64,000 nucleotides of DNA, taken from positions 496,001-560,000 of the forward strand of contig NZ_FNPX01000001.1 of the NCBI RefSeq assembly GCF_900107415.1, written 5' to 3'. Source of the stretch: Jannaschia faecimaris. Lineage in GTDB: Bacteria > Pseudomonadota > Alphaproteobacteria > Rhodobacterales > Rhodobacteraceae. This document shows positions 36,834-47,159 of this stretch, one piece after another; within the stretch, counting starts at the first letter, position 1; every line of letters begins with the position of its first letter. Both the position numbers and the translations under genes were made by a program. Under the pieces are notes generated by a model. That model did no database searches, was not told where the DNA came from, and saw only the letters and a program-made list of their open reading frames with translations.

Positions 36834-37722
36834 GCGGTTGGACGTCGGGGTTGAACAGGTTGCCGTCGAGCTTCAGGAAGCGCCGACCGACCTGGACGTT
36901 TTTGGTGTGATACAGCGCGGTGATCGTGCGCCGCATGTCAGGGCTAAGGGCGTCATGGCTTTTTTCGGCGGCGGCGGCATGTTTGCTCAGGATGCGTCGG
37001 CGTTCGCGAAGCAGACGACCGGGATCGCCGGTGTAGCGGCGGTTGGCTGCCAGCATGGCCTCTAACCCGCTTCGCGTCAGACCGGGATTAAGGTCACGTG
37101 CAGCCCGCACGATCCCCTGCGACAGGTCCAGCCCGATCTCTCCGGCAACGTCGTCGAGAATGTCGCCGCGCATCCAGGTCCTTCCGTAGCGGCGTACCCT
37201 GATCGCGTCGACACCCAGACCCGCCGCCGCAAGATTGAGGTAGTTGGCGTATTCCAAACGCTGCGAGACGCGGGGCAGGAAGTCGAAGACGTCGCCCGCC
37301 TCGCCCACGCTCTTGACTTGGTGATTGTAAAGCGACGCGACCACGTCGGCCTGCGGTCGCAGGTAACACAGAAGGGTGATGTCCCAGCCTGAAAAACACT
37401 CGGCAATGATCTTGTAAGGTGCCATGCCGGGCAGACGCGGGAAGGGCAACAGCGACAGTTCCTCGGATGAGACGACGACAGTGCCCTGCCCGGTACCGTC
37501 GGCTTCGGCGCGCAGGGCCGTCCAGATGTCTCGGCCCCGGTCGGCGTTGCGCAGGGCATAGGCCAGGTCGTGGTGTCCCCAGGTGTTGGGTTTCGCCAAA
37601 AGCCCCGTCTCTGGATAGAGGATGCCCTGCCGCTGCAGGGCAGTGCGGTTCGCGTGCAGGGTCTTCTGCAGGGTCGTTGTGCCGGTCTTGTGGATGCCGG
37701 CGTGGACGATCAGGCGGGGCAT
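36814..37722 (-). CDS. sulfotransferase-like protein
   Basis: A 302-aa protein with a PAPS-type sulfotransferase plan. The 5'-phosphosulfate-binding loop is HAGIHKTGTTTLQ (near residue 7), and the 3'-phosphate-binding stretch is YLRPQADVVASLYNHQ (near 120). The acceptor is unknown; in this setting it is probably the polysaccharide. It lies 7 bases after kpsM on the same strand and is presumably co-transcribed with it. Its end overlaps the convergent glycosyltransferase by 20 bases. Confidence 0.8.
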   Translation of the reverse strand: MPRLIVHAGIHKTGTTTLQKTLHANRTALQRQGILYPETGLLAKPNTWGHHDLAYALRNADRGRDIWTALRAEADGTGQGTVVVSSEELSLLPFPRLPGMAPYKIIAECFSGWDITLLCYLRPQADVVASLYNHQVKSVGEAGDVFDFLPRVSQRLEYANYLNLAAAGLGVDAIRVRRYGRTWMRGDILDDVAGEIGLDLSQGIVRAARDLNPGLTRSGLEAMLAANRRYTGDPGRLLRERRRILSKHAAAAEKSHDALSPDMRRTITALYHTKNVQVGRRFLKLDGNLFNPDVQPLRPVEA

Positions 37723-37729
37723 AAACGCT

Positions 37730-38551
37730 CTAACGGTTGAGAAGGTCGCGGTGATAGCGGCGTAGGAACACCAGACCCAGCATCAACGCGACCAGTCCGA
37801 CCACCATGACGTAGACTGGCGATACGTAGGTGGCGTCGTAGGTGCCGTAGAACCCCCGTCGCATCAGCCCGACGATATGAACGAGCGGGTTCCACCATAT
37901 CCAGTCGCGATAGGGTTGGGGAACAGTCTCGAACAGGAAGAAAATACATGAAATTAGAAACATTGGCCGCATTATGATGCTCCAGGCCTGCTGCCAGATC
38001 GGAAAGCGCCCGACCAGGAAGGCATTGAGCACGCCAATTCCGCCTGCCAGCAGGGCGGCCAGGGTAAAGGCTTCCACTATGATGCTGTAGTCAGGGGTCA
38101 CGCGGGTATCGAACAGAAAGAAGATCCCCGACAGCAGCACATAGGCGACCATCAACTGGGTCATCGTGTTCAACAGAAACCGACCAATCAGGGCATCGAC
38201 GAACGTAACCGTCGGATAGGCCAGCAGCGGACGGGAAAAGTTCAGAGACTGGGACACGGTGTTCGCCACGGCGTTGAACATCAGGAACGGCAACATCCCC
38301 GTGGCGTAGAACATCGGAAAACTAACGCCGAGAGCCGGGGCACGGAAAGCGACCGAAAAGACCAGGCTCAGTAGGGCGATGCCGGCCACCGGCTCGAGCA
38401 CGGCCCAGGCATATCCACCAGGAGAGCGGCCGTGAGTCGTCGCCATTTCGCGCAGCATCAAGGCGACAACGGCGCGGAGGCTGGCGAACCGGCGCTTTGA
38501 AGAGGCGGCCTTGGCAGGGGCCTGCGGACTGAACGGGGCCTGTGCCGTCAT
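37730..38551 (-). CDS. kpsM: capsular polysaccharide ABC export permease (KpsM/Wzm type)
   Basis: A 273-aa ABC-2 permease with six helices, of the KpsM/CtrC/BexB type. Family features are the N-terminal ALMLREMATTHGRS stretch and WWNPLVHIVGLMRRGFYGTY near the C-terminus. It exports the finished polysaccharide across the inner membrane with the KpsT ATPase and KpsE adaptor. These are encoded divergently, with the shared promoter region at 38552-38642. Confidence 0.9.
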   Translation of the reverse strand: MTAQAPFSPQAPAKAASSKRRFASLRAVVALMLREMATTHGRSPGGYAWAVLEPVAGIALLSLVFSVAFRAPALGVSFPMFYATGMLPFLMFNAVANTVSQSLNFSRPLLAYPTVTFVDALIGRFLLNTMTQLMVAYVLLSGIFFLFDTRVTPDYSIIVEAFTLAALLAGGIGVLNAFLVGRFPIWQQAWSIIMRPMFLISCIFFLFETVPQPYRDWIWWNPLVHIVGLMRRGFYGTYDATYVSPVYVMVVGLVALMLGLVFLRRYHRDLLNR

Positions 38552-38642
38552 CTCTCACTCCATGGGAAAAAGGCTGCGGAAAATTGTATTTGTTTTCTAG
38601 TCAATAGGCGCTGTGTTCCGTATCAGAAAGCCCAGAAGAACA

Positions 38643-39944
38643 ATGAATTGTATCGGAGAGGCCGTGACTGAAGCCGCGCCCAAGATGACAGTCGCGCCAG
38701 CCGCGAAAAATGGCCCCGCCCGCCAGTCGGGGCAAGGACCGGATAGGCCCAAGCCAGCCGGGACTGCCGGGTCATCGGTCGATCGGCCCGGCCTTGCGCT
38801 CTCTGCCCCTTCGGTCGCGCGGACCGTGGCGCAAACGCGGATCCGGCTGCGCCACGTAATTGTAATGCTCAGCTTTCTGGTCTGCGTCCTGATCCCGACC
38901 GCGCTGACGGGCTTGTACCTGTGGGGGGTGGCCGCTGACCAATACGCGTCGAAGGTCGGCTTTTCGGTTCGCCGGGAGGAGGGCGGCTCGGCGATGGATC
39001 TGCTGGGCGGAATCGGGGCCCTGACGGGAACGTCGTCGTCGACCGATACCGACATACTTTATGAGTTCATTCAGAGCCAGCGCATGGTCGCCGACATCGA
39101 CGGGCGCATCGACTTGCGGAGCATGTGGTCGCGGCCCGAGAACGACGTGATCTTTGCCTATGACGAAACCGGCACGATCGAGGATTTGCTGGAGTATTGG
39201 AACAATATGGTGCGCCTGTCCTATGACAGCGGTGCCGGGTTGATCGAAGTGGAGGTCCGTGCCTTCGTCGCCGAAGACGCCACGCGGATCGCCGAAGAGA
39301 TCTTCGACGAGAGTTCCGAGATGATCAACAAACTGTCCTCGATCGCCCAGCAGGATGCGATAGGCTATGCGCGCGACGAGTTAGAAACCGCGCTGGAACG
39401 CCTCAAGCAGGCGCGCGAGACGGTCACCCGGTTCCGCAATCTTAACCAGTTGGTCGACCCGACACTGGATTTGCAAAGCCAGGCTGGCCTGCTGGGATCG
39501 CTGGAGGCGCAATTGGCCGAGCAGCTTATCGAGGTTGATATCCTGCGCGACACCGGCAGCGGCCCTGACCCGCGGTTGACCCAAGCGCAGCGCCGGGTCG
39601 AGGTGATCCAAAACCGCATCGATGCCGAAAGAGCCAAGCTGGGCGTCAGCGGTCAGGGGGCCGACAGTTTCGCCTTTGCCGACCTGGTGGGGGAGTACGA
39701 ACGTCTGGTGGTTGACCGCGAATTCGCCGAGACGGCCTATGTCTCTGCCTTGGCTAGCTTTGATGCGGCCCAGGCCGAGGCCCGCCGCAAGAGCCGCTAC
39801 CTGGCCGCCTACATGGAGCCGACGCGGGCCGAGGCATCGATTTATCCCCAGCGTTTGACTCTTCTGGCGCTGGTTTCGTTGTTTCTGTTCCTCGGGTGGT
39901 CGATTGTGACGATGGTGGCATACTCGCTCAAGGACCGGCGCTGA
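38643..39944 (+). CDS. kpsE: capsule export inner-membrane adaptor (KpsE type)
   Basis: A 433-aa polysaccharide co-polymerase/adaptor of the PCP-3 (KpsE/CtrB/BexC) family. A cytoplasmic Pro-rich N-terminus is followed by helix 1 (VIVMLSFLVCVLIPTALTGL), a long periplasmic coiled-coil region (about 170-390) and a C-terminal helix (LALVSLFLFLGWSIVTMVAY). It links the ABC exporter to an outer-membrane channel. The ATG at 38643 was chosen; a GTG at 38613 is also in frame. Confidence 0.88.
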   Translation: MNCIGEAVTEAAPKMTVAPAAKNGPARQSGQGPDRPKPAGTAGSSVDRPGLALSAPSVARTVAQTRIRLRHVIVMLSFLVCVLIPTALTGLYLWGVAADQYASKVGFSVRREEGGSAMDLLGGIGALTGTSSSTDTDILYEFIQSQRMVADIDGRIDLRSMWSRPENDVIFAYDETGTIEDLLEYWNNMVRLSYDSGAGLIEVEVRAFVAEDATRIAEEIFDESSEMINKLSSIAQQDAIGYARDELETALERLKQARETVTRFRNLNQLVDPTLDLQSQAGLLGSLEAQLAEQLIEVDILRDTGSGPDPRLTQAQRRVEVIQNRIDAERAKLGVSGQGADSFAFADLVGEYERLVVDREFAETAYVSALASFDAAQAEARRKSRYLAAYMEPTRAEASIYPQRLTLLALVSLFLFLGWSIVTMVAYSLKDRR

Positions 39945-39953
39945 GGGCGCGGT

Positions 39954-40622
39954 ATGATCGAGTTTCGCAATCTCACCAAGGTTTTCCGCCTGAGCGGGCG
40001 CAGCAAGGTCGTGGCCCAGAACATCAACCAGGTGGTTCCCTCGGGTGTGGCGGTCGCGCTGTTGGGCAGCAACGGCGCGGGCAAGTCGACGCTGCTGCAG
40101 ATGATCGCCGGGACGATAAGGCCCACGTCGGGCGTGATCCGCTCCACCGGTTCGATCTCTTGGCCGGTGGGGTTTGCTGGGTCGTTTCACGGTGACCTGA
40201 CGGGGTCGCAGAACGCCCGGTTCCTGGCGCGGATATATGGCGTGGACACGGACGAACTGGTGGCCTTCGTAGATGATTTCGCGGGCCTGGGCACGCATTT
40301 TCACCTTCCTTTCCGGACCTATTCGTCGGGTATGAGGTCACGCCTCGCCTTTGGAATATCGATGGCAATAGACTTCGACACCTACCTCGTCGACGAGATC
40401 ACGGCCGTTGGCGACCAAGCCTTCCGCACCAAAAGCAGCCGTATCTTTCGAGATCGTCTGCACCGGTCGGGAGCGGTGCTTGCCACCCATTCGATGTCCC
40501 AGGCGCGCGAATTGTGTGACGCGGTTGCCGTTCTGGACCGCGGCCAGCTGCATTATTTCGACGATATCGAGGACGGGATCGCTTGGCACCAGGCCAACAT
40601 GCAGGCTGTGGCCAACGCCTGA
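39954..40622 (+). CDS. kpsT: capsular polysaccharide ABC export ATPase (KpsT type)
   Basis: A 222-aa ATPase with Walker [14 protein letters not shown], the unusual short signature YSSGMRSRLAF and Walker B TYLVDEITAVGD, which are typical of KpsT/CtrD. It lacks the C-terminal carbohydrate-binding domain of Wzt proteins, which favours a lipid-linked, group-2-like capsule export route. It starts 9 bases after kpsE. Confidence 0.92.
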   Translation: MIEFRNLTKVFRLSGRSKVVAQNINQVVPSGVAVALLGSNGAGKSTLLQMIAGTIRPTSGVIRSTGSISWPVGFAGSFHGDLTGSQNARFLARIYGVDTDELVAFVDDFAGLGTHFHLPFRTYSSGMRSRLAFGISMAIDFDTYLVDEITAVGDQAFRTKSSRIFRDRLHRSGAVLATHSMSQARELCDAVAVLDRGQLHYFDDIEDGIAWHQANMQAVANA

Positions 40623-40770
40623 CGCGCTGGAGCGTCGATAATTCACTAAAAAACCGTCTTGAATCTGGGGTGAACTCCGCATTTTCGCGCCAGTTGCGAC
40701 CGGTGCCTGTCGCGGCTGTGCCGTGCTGCTGCGTCATCCCTTCCTGCGAAATTCGCAGGAGCAGACGCCC

Positions 40771-43413
40771 ATGGCCACACTCGCCCATATCCAGACTGAT
40801 CGAATTGCCGCAGCCCTTCACGACGGGGTCGTCGTGCAGGTGCTGCTGCTCGGGGGCGACCTGCTCGGGTCGATCACCGCGGCGGGGCAGGTGACGGTTC
40901 AACGGTCGCAGGACGACCTGGGGGTCTTGCACCTTGCTGCCCTGCCCGAGGACGCCACGCACTTGCCCGGCGTTCTGGGCCTGCAACGCGTGCAGATCGC
41001 CGGGCAGGACAGTGTCCTGGCCCACGGCCGGGTCGATGCGCTTTACGGCTGGACCATCGAGACCGACGGTCGGCTGTCGGACGCCCGGGTCTGGACCTTG
41101 CCTGGCGCGGGGGCCGCGCTGGCGGCGCAGACGGTCGAGGTCGGGGACCAAACCATGGTCTACGTGGCGGCGCGCGGCGCGGGTGGCCTTGAAGCTTGGA
41201 GCTTGGGAACCACTGGCGCGCAGGCGGTTCAGAGTATCGGACTGTCGGCCACGGGTGGCGAAACGGGTCGCGGAACGGGGGGTGATATTTTCGCCCTGGA
41301 GCAGATTGAGCTGGGCGGGCGGCCCCACCTGCTGGCCGCCTCGGCGGGCGACGGCACGCTGAGCATCCTGCGCCTGGAGGAGGACGGGCGAATGACACTG
41401 GTCGGCCAAGCCGGTCTGCGCGCGGGCCTGCCCATCGCCACCCCGACCCAGATCGAGACGGTGACCTTGGGTCAGACGACATACGTCGTGGTCGGTGCCG
41501 CGGACAGCGCCTCGGTTTCGGTCCTGCGCCTCAAGGCGGACGGCACCCCGGTGGCGACGGATCAGGTGGGCGATGATCGGAACACGCGGTTTCAGGGGGT
41601 CTCGGTGCTGGAGACGGTGGAACTGGACGGACGCGCCTTCGTGATCGCGGGCGGGGCCGATGACGGGCTGACCGTGATGGAGCTGTTGCCAGGAGGACGC
41701 CTGCTGCACCGCGCCACGATCGCCGACGACCTCGACATGGTGCTGACCAATCCGGGCGCGCTGGTCGCGCTGGCGCGGGACGGCGGAATAGACCTGTTCG
41801 TGACAGGATCGGCGGCTGAGGGCCTGACCCAGCTGCGCTTTGAACCGGGGGACGCGGGGGTGGTGTATGTCGGCGGACCGGTGGGTGCCACCCTGACCGG
41901 GACGGAGGGCAATGACACGCTGATGGGGGGCGCGGGGGACGACGTGCTGGTCGGGGGTGCGGGGGACGACGTGCTGACCGACGGTGCGGGGGCGGACACG
42001 ATGCAGGGCGGAGGGGGTGCCGACGTCTTCGTGATCGCCCCCGACGGCGCGCTCGACCGCATCGAGGGGTTCGAGATCGGCATCGACCGGCTGGACCTCT
42101 CGCAGATGGGGCGGTTCTACACGGTTGAAGACGTGCACATGGAGTCGCGCGGGAATGGCATTGTCATCACCTTTGGCGACGAACAGCTGCACATCCTGAC
42201 TGCCGACGGCACCACGCTCAACGCCTCGGACTTCGGCATCGCCGACTTGCGCGATCTTTGGCACGTCGAGGTGCCACCGCCGGACGCCACCGCGTTGCAT
42301 TTGATTGGCGGGAGACCGGCCAATACCCTGCTGGGTGGGGCCGGGGACGACATGATCCTCGGAGGAATCCAGAATGTGCAGTTCGATGAGACGGCCGCCC
42401 TGGTAATGCGTCTTTACCAGGCGGCGCTGGGCCGCGCGCCCGAGCAGACGGGACTGAAAGGGTGGGCAGAACGGCTGCTCTCCGAGCGGTTCACGCCCGA
42501 ACAGGCCGCCAACGGTTTTGTTGCCTCCAAGGAATTTCAGAACCTTTACGGAACGACAGACACAGACGACTTCGTCACGCTGCTCTATGCAAATGTTCTG
42601 GGCCGGGAGCCGGACCCCCAAGGCTTTGCGGGCTGGACCCAGCGGTTGGAGAGCGGAACGATGACGCGCCCGGAAGTAGTGCTTGGGTTTTCCGAAAGCC
42701 GCGAGTTCACCAACGCCACCCGCTTCGATGCCATGATGGTGAGCCGGGAGGGACTCGCAATGAGCTGGTCGGATGATGTTTTTCGTCTCTATCACGCTAC
42801 TTTGGGTCGCACTCCGGACCTTGGAGGGATGTGGGGCTGGTCGCATCGGCTAGCCGAGGATTGGTCTCATGACGAGGTGATCTCCGGCTTCGTCGGCTCC
42901 AGAGAGTTCGGCAAGCGATACGGGGAAACCGACACCGGCGAGTTCGTTACCCTGCTCTATGCCAACGTCATGGGCCGTGAGCCGGACCCGCGGGGCTTCG
43001 CCGGTTGGACCGGGCGGCTCCTGGACGGTGACTGGAGTCGCGCCGACGTTGTTGCCGCCTTCGCTCAGAGCCGGGAATTTCGTATGCTGACCGAAGCCCC
43101 ACTAACTGCCTGGATGCGCGCTGCAGGGGCCGATGATCGCCTACGCGGCGGTGCCGGAAATGACGTCATGTTCGGCGGCCTTCTGTCGGATACCTTCGTT
43201 TTCGAAAGTGGGGATGCAGGGCGCAAGGATATCGTCGGACTGGAGCGTTGGGACCTGCTGGATTTCACCGACTTGGGATTCGACGACCCGGCGACTTTGC
43301 AGGCGGAGTTCCGGCAAGTGGGCGACGACCTGCGACTGACGGTGGACGACCTGCTGGTGGTGCTGCACGACACCTGGCTTGCCGATCTGCATCCCGACAT
43401 GCTGCTGATCTAA
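40771..43413 (+). CDS. RTX calcium-binding protein with beta-propeller and DUF4214 domains
   Basis: An 880-aa secreted-type protein without a signal peptide. Residues about 1-370 are repeats of the form LGGRPHLLAASAGDGTLSIL (about six), which look like propeller blades. RTX nonapeptides (GGAGDDVLVGGAGDDVL) are at about 376-420. Two DUF4214 modules lie near 540-650 and 665-770 (FVTLLYANVLGREPDPQGFA, FVTLLYANVMGREPDPRGFA). A further RTX repeat (RGGAGNDVMFGG) is near 785-800. It is probably exported by a type I system and may bind or organise the polysaccharide outside the cell. The ATG follows AGGAG. Confidence 0.85.
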   Translation: MATLAHIQTDRIAAALHDGVVVQVLLLGGDLLGSITAAGQVTVQRSQDDLGVLHLAALPEDATHLPGVLGLQRVQIAGQDSVLAHGRVDALYGWTIETDGRLSDARVWTLPGAGAALAAQTVEVGDQTMVYVAARGAGGLEAWSLGTTGAQAVQSIGLSATGGETGRGTGGDIFALEQIELGGRPHLLAASAGDGTLSILRLEEDGRMTLVGQAGLRAGLPIATPTQIETVTLGQTTYVVVGAADSASVSVLRLKADGTPVATDQVGDDRNTRFQGVSVLETVELDGRAFVIAGGADDGLTVMELLPGGRLLHRATIADDLDMVLTNPGALVALARDGGIDLFVTGSAAEGLTQLRFEPGDAGVVYVGGPVGATLTGTEGNDTLMGGAGDDVLVGGAGDDVLTDGAGADTMQGGGGADVFVIAPDGALDRIEGFEIGIDRLDLSQMGRFYTVEDVHMESRGNGIVITFGDEQLHILTADGTTLNASDFGIADLRDLWHVEVPPPDATALHLIGGRPANTLLGGAGDDMILGGIQNVQFDETAALVMRLYQAALGRAPEQTGLKGWAERLLSERFTPEQAANGFVASKEFQNLYGTTDTDDFVTLLYANVLGREPDPQGFAGWTQRLESGTMTRPEVVLGFSESREFTNATRFDAMMVSREGLAMSWSDDVFRLYHATLGRTPDLGGMWGWSHRLAEDWSHDEVISGFVGSREFGKRYGETDTGEFVTLLYANVMGREPDPRGFAGWTGRLLDGDWSRADVVAAFAQSREFRMLTEAPLTAWMRAAGADDRLRGGAGNDVMFGGLLSDTFVFESGDAGRKDIVGLERWDLLDFTDLGFDDPATLQAEFRQVGDDLRLTVDDLLVVLHDTWLADLHPDMLLI

Positions 43414-43426
43414 AGTGCGTTAGACC

Positions 43427-44296
43427 CTAAAGAAGGCTTTTCAGGTAGTCGCCATATCGGTTCTTGCCCATCATCTCTGCGAGGTCGGCCAGGCGATCGC
43501 GATCTATCCATCCCTGCTCGTAGGCGATTTCCTCGGGTGATCCTGTCTGCATTCCCTGGCGTTGTTCCAGCGTGCGCACCAGGTTGCTTGCGTCCAGCAG
43601 GCTGCCGTGGGTGCCGGTATCGAGCCATGCATAGCCGCGCCCCATGCGCTGTACCATCAGCTGCCCGTCGGAAAGATACATCTCCAGAAGCGTGGTTATC
43701 TCCAACTCGCCACGGGCGGAAGGCTGCACCCGGCGTGCACGTTCGGGGGCGGAGCCATCGACGAAATAGAGCCCCGTCACCGCGTGGCTGGACGGGGGGA
43801 CGGTCGGCTTTTCAACGATGCCGCGCACGGTGCCGTCCGCGTCGAAGTCGACCACGCCGTAGCGTTCCGGGTCGGCGACGCGATACCCGAAGACGGTCGC
43901 TCCGTCGGTATGGGCATCGGCGGCGCGCAACAGTGCGGCCAGGCCGTGGCCGAAGAAAATGTTGTCGCCCAGAACCAGCACCGAGGGGGCCCCGGCCAGG
44001 AATTCATCGGCCAGGATGAAGGCCTGCGCCAGACCGTCGGGCGCAGGCTGGGTGATGTAGGTCAGGGCAATGCCCCATTGGCCGCCGTCGCCCAGCAGGC
44101 GCTTGAACTGGTCCTGGTCCTGCGGCGTGGTGATGACCGCGATCTCGTGGATGCCTGCAAGCATCAGGACGGACAGCGGATAGTAGATCATCGGTTTGTC
44201 ATAGACTGGCAGCAACTGCTTGGAGACGGCCATGGTGATCGGGTAGAGCCGCGTGCCGGAGCCGCCGGCCAGGATGATGCCCTTGCGATCTGTCAT
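43427..44296 (-). CDS. rfbA: glucose-1-phosphate thymidylyltransferase
   Basis: First step of dTDP-L-rhamnose synthesis: glucose 1-phosphate plus dTTP gives dTDP-glucose (289 aa). Nucleotidyltransferase motif GGSGTRLYP near the N-terminus, then [20 protein letters not shown]. The ATG at 44296 follows GAGGAG. It ends a four-gene minus-strand operon rfbC-rfbB-rfbD-rfbA. Confidence 0.95.
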   Translation of the reverse strand: MTDRKGIILAGGSGTRLYPITMAVSKQLLPVYDKPMIYYPLSVLMLAGIHEIAVITTPQDQDQFKRLLGDGGQWGIALTYITQPAPDGLAQAFILADEFLAGAPSVLVLGDNIFFGHGLAALLRAADAHTDGATVFGYRVADPERYGVVDFDADGTVRGIVEKPTVPPSSHAVTGLYFVDGSAPERARRVQPSARGELEITTLLEMYLSDGQLMVQRMGRGYAWLDTGTHGSLLDASNLVRTLEQRQGMQTGSPEEIAYEQGWIDRDRLADLAEMMGKNRYGDYLKSLL

Positions 44297-44306
44297 GGAA
44301 GTCTCC

Positions 44307-45182
44307 TCAGGGTCGGGGTCGCAGCGTCGCCAGCACACGGTTCAGGCCCGCGTCCCAGTCGGGCCGGGCAATGCCATGGTCGCGGGTGATGTCGCTACAG
44401 TCCAGCCGCGAATTGGCGGGCCGCGCGGCGGCGGTGGGAAAGGCGCTGGTGGAGATGTCGGTCACGGCACAGCGGATCCCGGATTTCGCAAAGATGGCGC
44501 GGGCGAAATCGGCCCAGGTGATGTCGGGGGTGCCCGCGAAATGATACGTGCCCGACGGCCCCGCCCCGGACGCCAGATTTCCCGCCAGCGTCAGACAGGC
44601 GGCGGCGATGTCGGCGGCGGGGGTCGGGCCGCCCACCTGGTCGGCGACGATGGATAGCGCGTCGCGCTCGTCCCCAAGACGCAGCATCGTCTTCACAAAG
44701 TTCGTGCCATTGGCCGAGAACACCCAAGCCGTGCGTAGGATCGCGTGCGGTCCACTCGCGGCACGCAGGCCCTGTTCGCCCGCCAGTTTGCTGCGCCCGT
44801 AAGCGCCCAGCGGGCCGGTGGCGTCGCCGGGTCTCCATGGGTTCGTGCCACTGCCGTCGAAGACGTAATCGGTGGAGATGTGGACAAGTGGGATGCCTGC
44901 GTCGGCACAGGCGCGGGCCATGGCGGCAGGTGCGGTGCCGTTGACCAGCTGGGCCGTGGCCTCGTCTGTCTCTGCCGCGTCCACGGCGGTGTAGGCGGCG
45001 GCGTTGATCACGGCGTCCCAGTCGCTACCGGTGATGGCCTCGGCGCAGGCCTCTGGGTTGGTAAGGTCGGCCGCTTCCCGGCCCATGAATATAGGCTTCA
45101 TAGTCTCGAACGCTGGGGTTTCGGCCTGCTGCACCAGTTCAGTGGCGACCTGGCCGGTGCGCCCGAAGACGAGAATCCGCAT
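44307..45182 (-). CDS. rfbD: dTDP-4-dehydrorhamnose reductase
   Basis: Last step of dTDP-L-rhamnose synthesis (291 aa), an extended short-chain reductase. The NAD(P)-binding motif is [10 protein letters not shown], with family motifs [10 protein letters not shown] and the active-site YGRSK. Its start overlaps the rfbB stop (TGATG on the minus strand). Confidence 0.94.
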   Translation of the reverse strand: MRILVFGRTGQVATELVQQAETPAFETMKPIFMGREAADLTNPEACAEAITGSDWDAVINAAAYTAVDAAETDEATAQLVNGTAPAAMARACADAGIPLVHISTDYVFDGSGTNPWRPGDATGPLGAYGRSKLAGEQGLRAASGPHAILRTAWVFSANGTNFVKTMLRLGDERDALSIVADQVGGPTPAADIAAACLTLAGNLASGAGPSGTYHFAGTPDITWADFARAIFAKSGIRCAVTDISTSAFPTAAARPANSRLDCSDITRDHGIARPDWDAGLNRVLATLRPRP

Positions 45183-46228
45183 CAACCTGTGCCCAGACGT
45201 GTGCCAACACCCGTGCGATCGAGCAGGGCGCGCCACCAGTCCTCGTTGTCGAGATACCATTGGACGGTCTTCGCCAGTCCTTCCTCTATGGTGACGGACG
45301 GCGTCCAGCCCAACTCCTCACGCATGCGGGTCGCGTCGATGGCGTAGCGAGCGTCGTGGCCGGGGCGGTCGGCGACGAAGGCGATCTGGTCGGCGTAGGA
45401 GCCGCGGGCATCGGGGCGTTTGTCATCAAGGATCGCGCAGAGGGTGCGCACGAGGTCTATGTTCGCCCGCTCATTGTCGCCGCCGACGTTGTAACTGCGG
45501 CCGGGTATGCCTTTCTCCAGCACGAGGAGCAGCGCATCGGCGTGGTCCTCCACGTAGAGCCAGTCTCGGATGTTGGAGCCGTCGCCATAGATCGGCAGCG
45601 GCTCCCCGGCGAGGGCCTTGAGGATAATCACGGGGATCAGCTTCTCGGGGAAATGGAAGGGGCCATAATTGTTGGAGCAATTGGTCAGCAGGGTGGGCAG
45701 GCCGTAGGTCTCGCCCCATGCGCGCACCAAGTGATCCGACGACGCCTTGGACGCGGAGTAGGGTGAGCGGGGATCGTAGGGCGTGTCTTCTGTGAATCGG
45801 ACCGATGGGTCGGCAGGCAGGGAACCGAACACCTCGTCGGTGGAGATGTGGTGGAAGCGAAAGCCATCAGGCCGGCCCGCGCCCGCCCAGTAGGCGCGGG
45901 CGGCCTCCAGCAGATGATAGGTGCCGGTGACGTTCGTCTCGATGAAATCGCCCGGTCCGTCGATGGAGCGGTCGACGTGGCTTTCGGCGGCAAGGTGCAT
46001 GACGGCATCGGGCGCGTGATCGGCAAAGACGGCATCCAATGCGGCCCGGTCTCGGATATCGGCGCGCACAAAGGTATAGCCGGGCGTGGAATCGACGCTG
46101 GCGACGTTGGCAAGGCAGGCGGCATAGGTCAGCGCGTCGAGGTTGATGACCTCGTGGCCCCGCGCGATCGCAAGGCGGACGACGGCCGATCCGATGAACC
46201 CGGCCCCGCCGGTCACGAGAATTCGCAT
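45182..46228 (-). CDS. rfbB: dTDP-glucose 4,6-dehydratase
   Basis: Second step of the dTDP-rhamnose pathway (348 aa). NAD-binding GGAGFIGSA (near residue 7), [24 protein letters not shown] and the YSASK catalytic motif are all present. It lies 3 bases after rfbC. Confidence 0.95.
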   Translation of the reverse strand: MRILVTGGAGFIGSAVVRLAIARGHEVINLDALTYAACLANVASVDSTPGYTFVRADIRDRAALDAVFADHAPDAVMHLAAESHVDRSIDGPGDFIETNVTGTYHLLEAARAYWAGAGRPDGFRFHHISTDEVFGSLPADPSVRFTEDTPYDPRSPYSASKASSDHLVRAWGETYGLPTLLTNCSNNYGPFHFPEKLIPVIILKALAGEPLPIYGDGSNIRDWLYVEDHADALLLVLEKGIPGRSYNVGGDNERANIDLVRTLCAILDDKRPDARGSYADQIAFVADRPGHDARYAIDATRMREELGWTPSVTIEEGLAKTVQWYLDNEDWWRALLDRTGVGTRLGTG

Positions 46229-46231
46229 TGC

Positions 46232-46792
46232 TCAGTCTCCGTAGGTGAAGGGGCTGTCGAAGTCGACAAGACGCTGTGCGGTGGCATCCTTGTCGGATAA
46301 GATCGCCGCACCTGTCAGGCCCCAGTCGATCCCGATGTCAGGGTCGTCGAACCGCACGGCTCCGTCGCAGTCGGGGGCATAGTAGTCAGAGCATTTGTAG
46401 ATGATTTCGGTATCCGGCGCGCGCGTGACGAAGCCGTGCAGAAAGCCGCGGGGGACCAGTAGTTGCTTTCCGTTCTCGAAGCTCAGGTCGGCACCCACCC
46501 ACATTCCGTAGGTTGGCGAGCCGCGACGGATGTCGACAGCCACATCGTACATGCTTCCACGTCCGCAGCGCACCAGCTTTTCCTGGGCGTGGGGGGGGGA
46601 CTGGAAGTGCAGGCCGCGCACGGTGCCCACCTTCGCCGACAGCGAATGGTTGTCCTGAACGAAGTCGATATCGATGCCATGGCGCGCAAAGGTCTGCCGG
46701 CTCCAGCTCTCCGAGAAGAATCCGCGGCTGTCGCCGAAGCGGGTGGGGATGATGATCTTCACGCCCTCAAGGGCCGTGTCCTGGATGAGCAC
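46232..46792 (-). CDS. rfbC: dTDP-4-dehydrorhamnose 3,5-epimerase
   Basis: Third step of the dTDP-rhamnose pathway (186 aa, cupin fold). Family residues are seen in RGLHFQSPPHAQEKLVRC (the His-containing RGLH motif) and PRGFLHGFVT. The start is a GTG at 46792 by alignment with the family N-terminus. It opens the rfbCBDA operon. Confidence 0.93.
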   Translation of the reverse strand: MLIQDTALEGVKIIIPTRFGDSRGFFSESWSRQTFARHGIDIDFVQDNHSLSAKVGTVRGLHFQSPPHAQEKLVRCGRGSMYDVAVDIRRGSPTYGMWVGADLSFENGKQLLVPRGFLHGFVTRAPDTEIIYKCSDYYAPDCDGAVRFDDPDIGIDWGLTGAAILSDKDATAQRLVDFDSPFTYGD

Positions 46793-47159
46793 TGAGCAGT
46801 CTTCTGAAATGGTTTCTTGGCCCGGAGAGCGTTAGCAAAGAATTCAGTCCTGCAACACCGTCGATCTTGCCACTGGATCCAGGATTGGGCGGGGGTGGTC
46901 ACTGGTCTGGGCATTGCTGGTGGTCGCTTTCGATATGACGGAATTCAAATTCGATCCTTGAATCCGACCGCGCCAGTCATGTCAGCGCGCCCAACGATCC
47001 GGCGTCATGCCTGACCGGGTGTCCACCTTCGAAGATCGTCCCTGTTTTCATTAAAAACTGGGAGAAATTTTAGGTATTTTCAGATTGTGAGGGAAAGGGA
47101 CGCGTGGTCCTAACCGCCGGAGAGCGCTCTGCCGAGGGGCTAAACCTTGACACCACTGC
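46793..47159. other. divergent promoter region between rfbC and the acyltransferase gene
   Basis: These 367 bases hold no gene. It is a local AT-richer region (for example around 47035-47090) and must contain the divergent promoters of the rfbCBDA operon and of the long plus-strand glycan operon. Confidence 0.5.

Noticed and set aside
41897-42030. Tandem GGGGGACGACGTGCTG-like repeats, considered as a DNA repeat or CRISPR-like array.
   Set aside because: The repetition reflects the RTX nonapeptide codons (GGAGDDVL) inside a coding region, and the unit is too short for CRISPR.
40399-42846. An 815-codon minus-strand frame opposite kpsT and the RTX gene.
   Set aside because: The RTX protein on the plus strand has clear domains; the antisense product is Arg/Gln/His-rich without domains.
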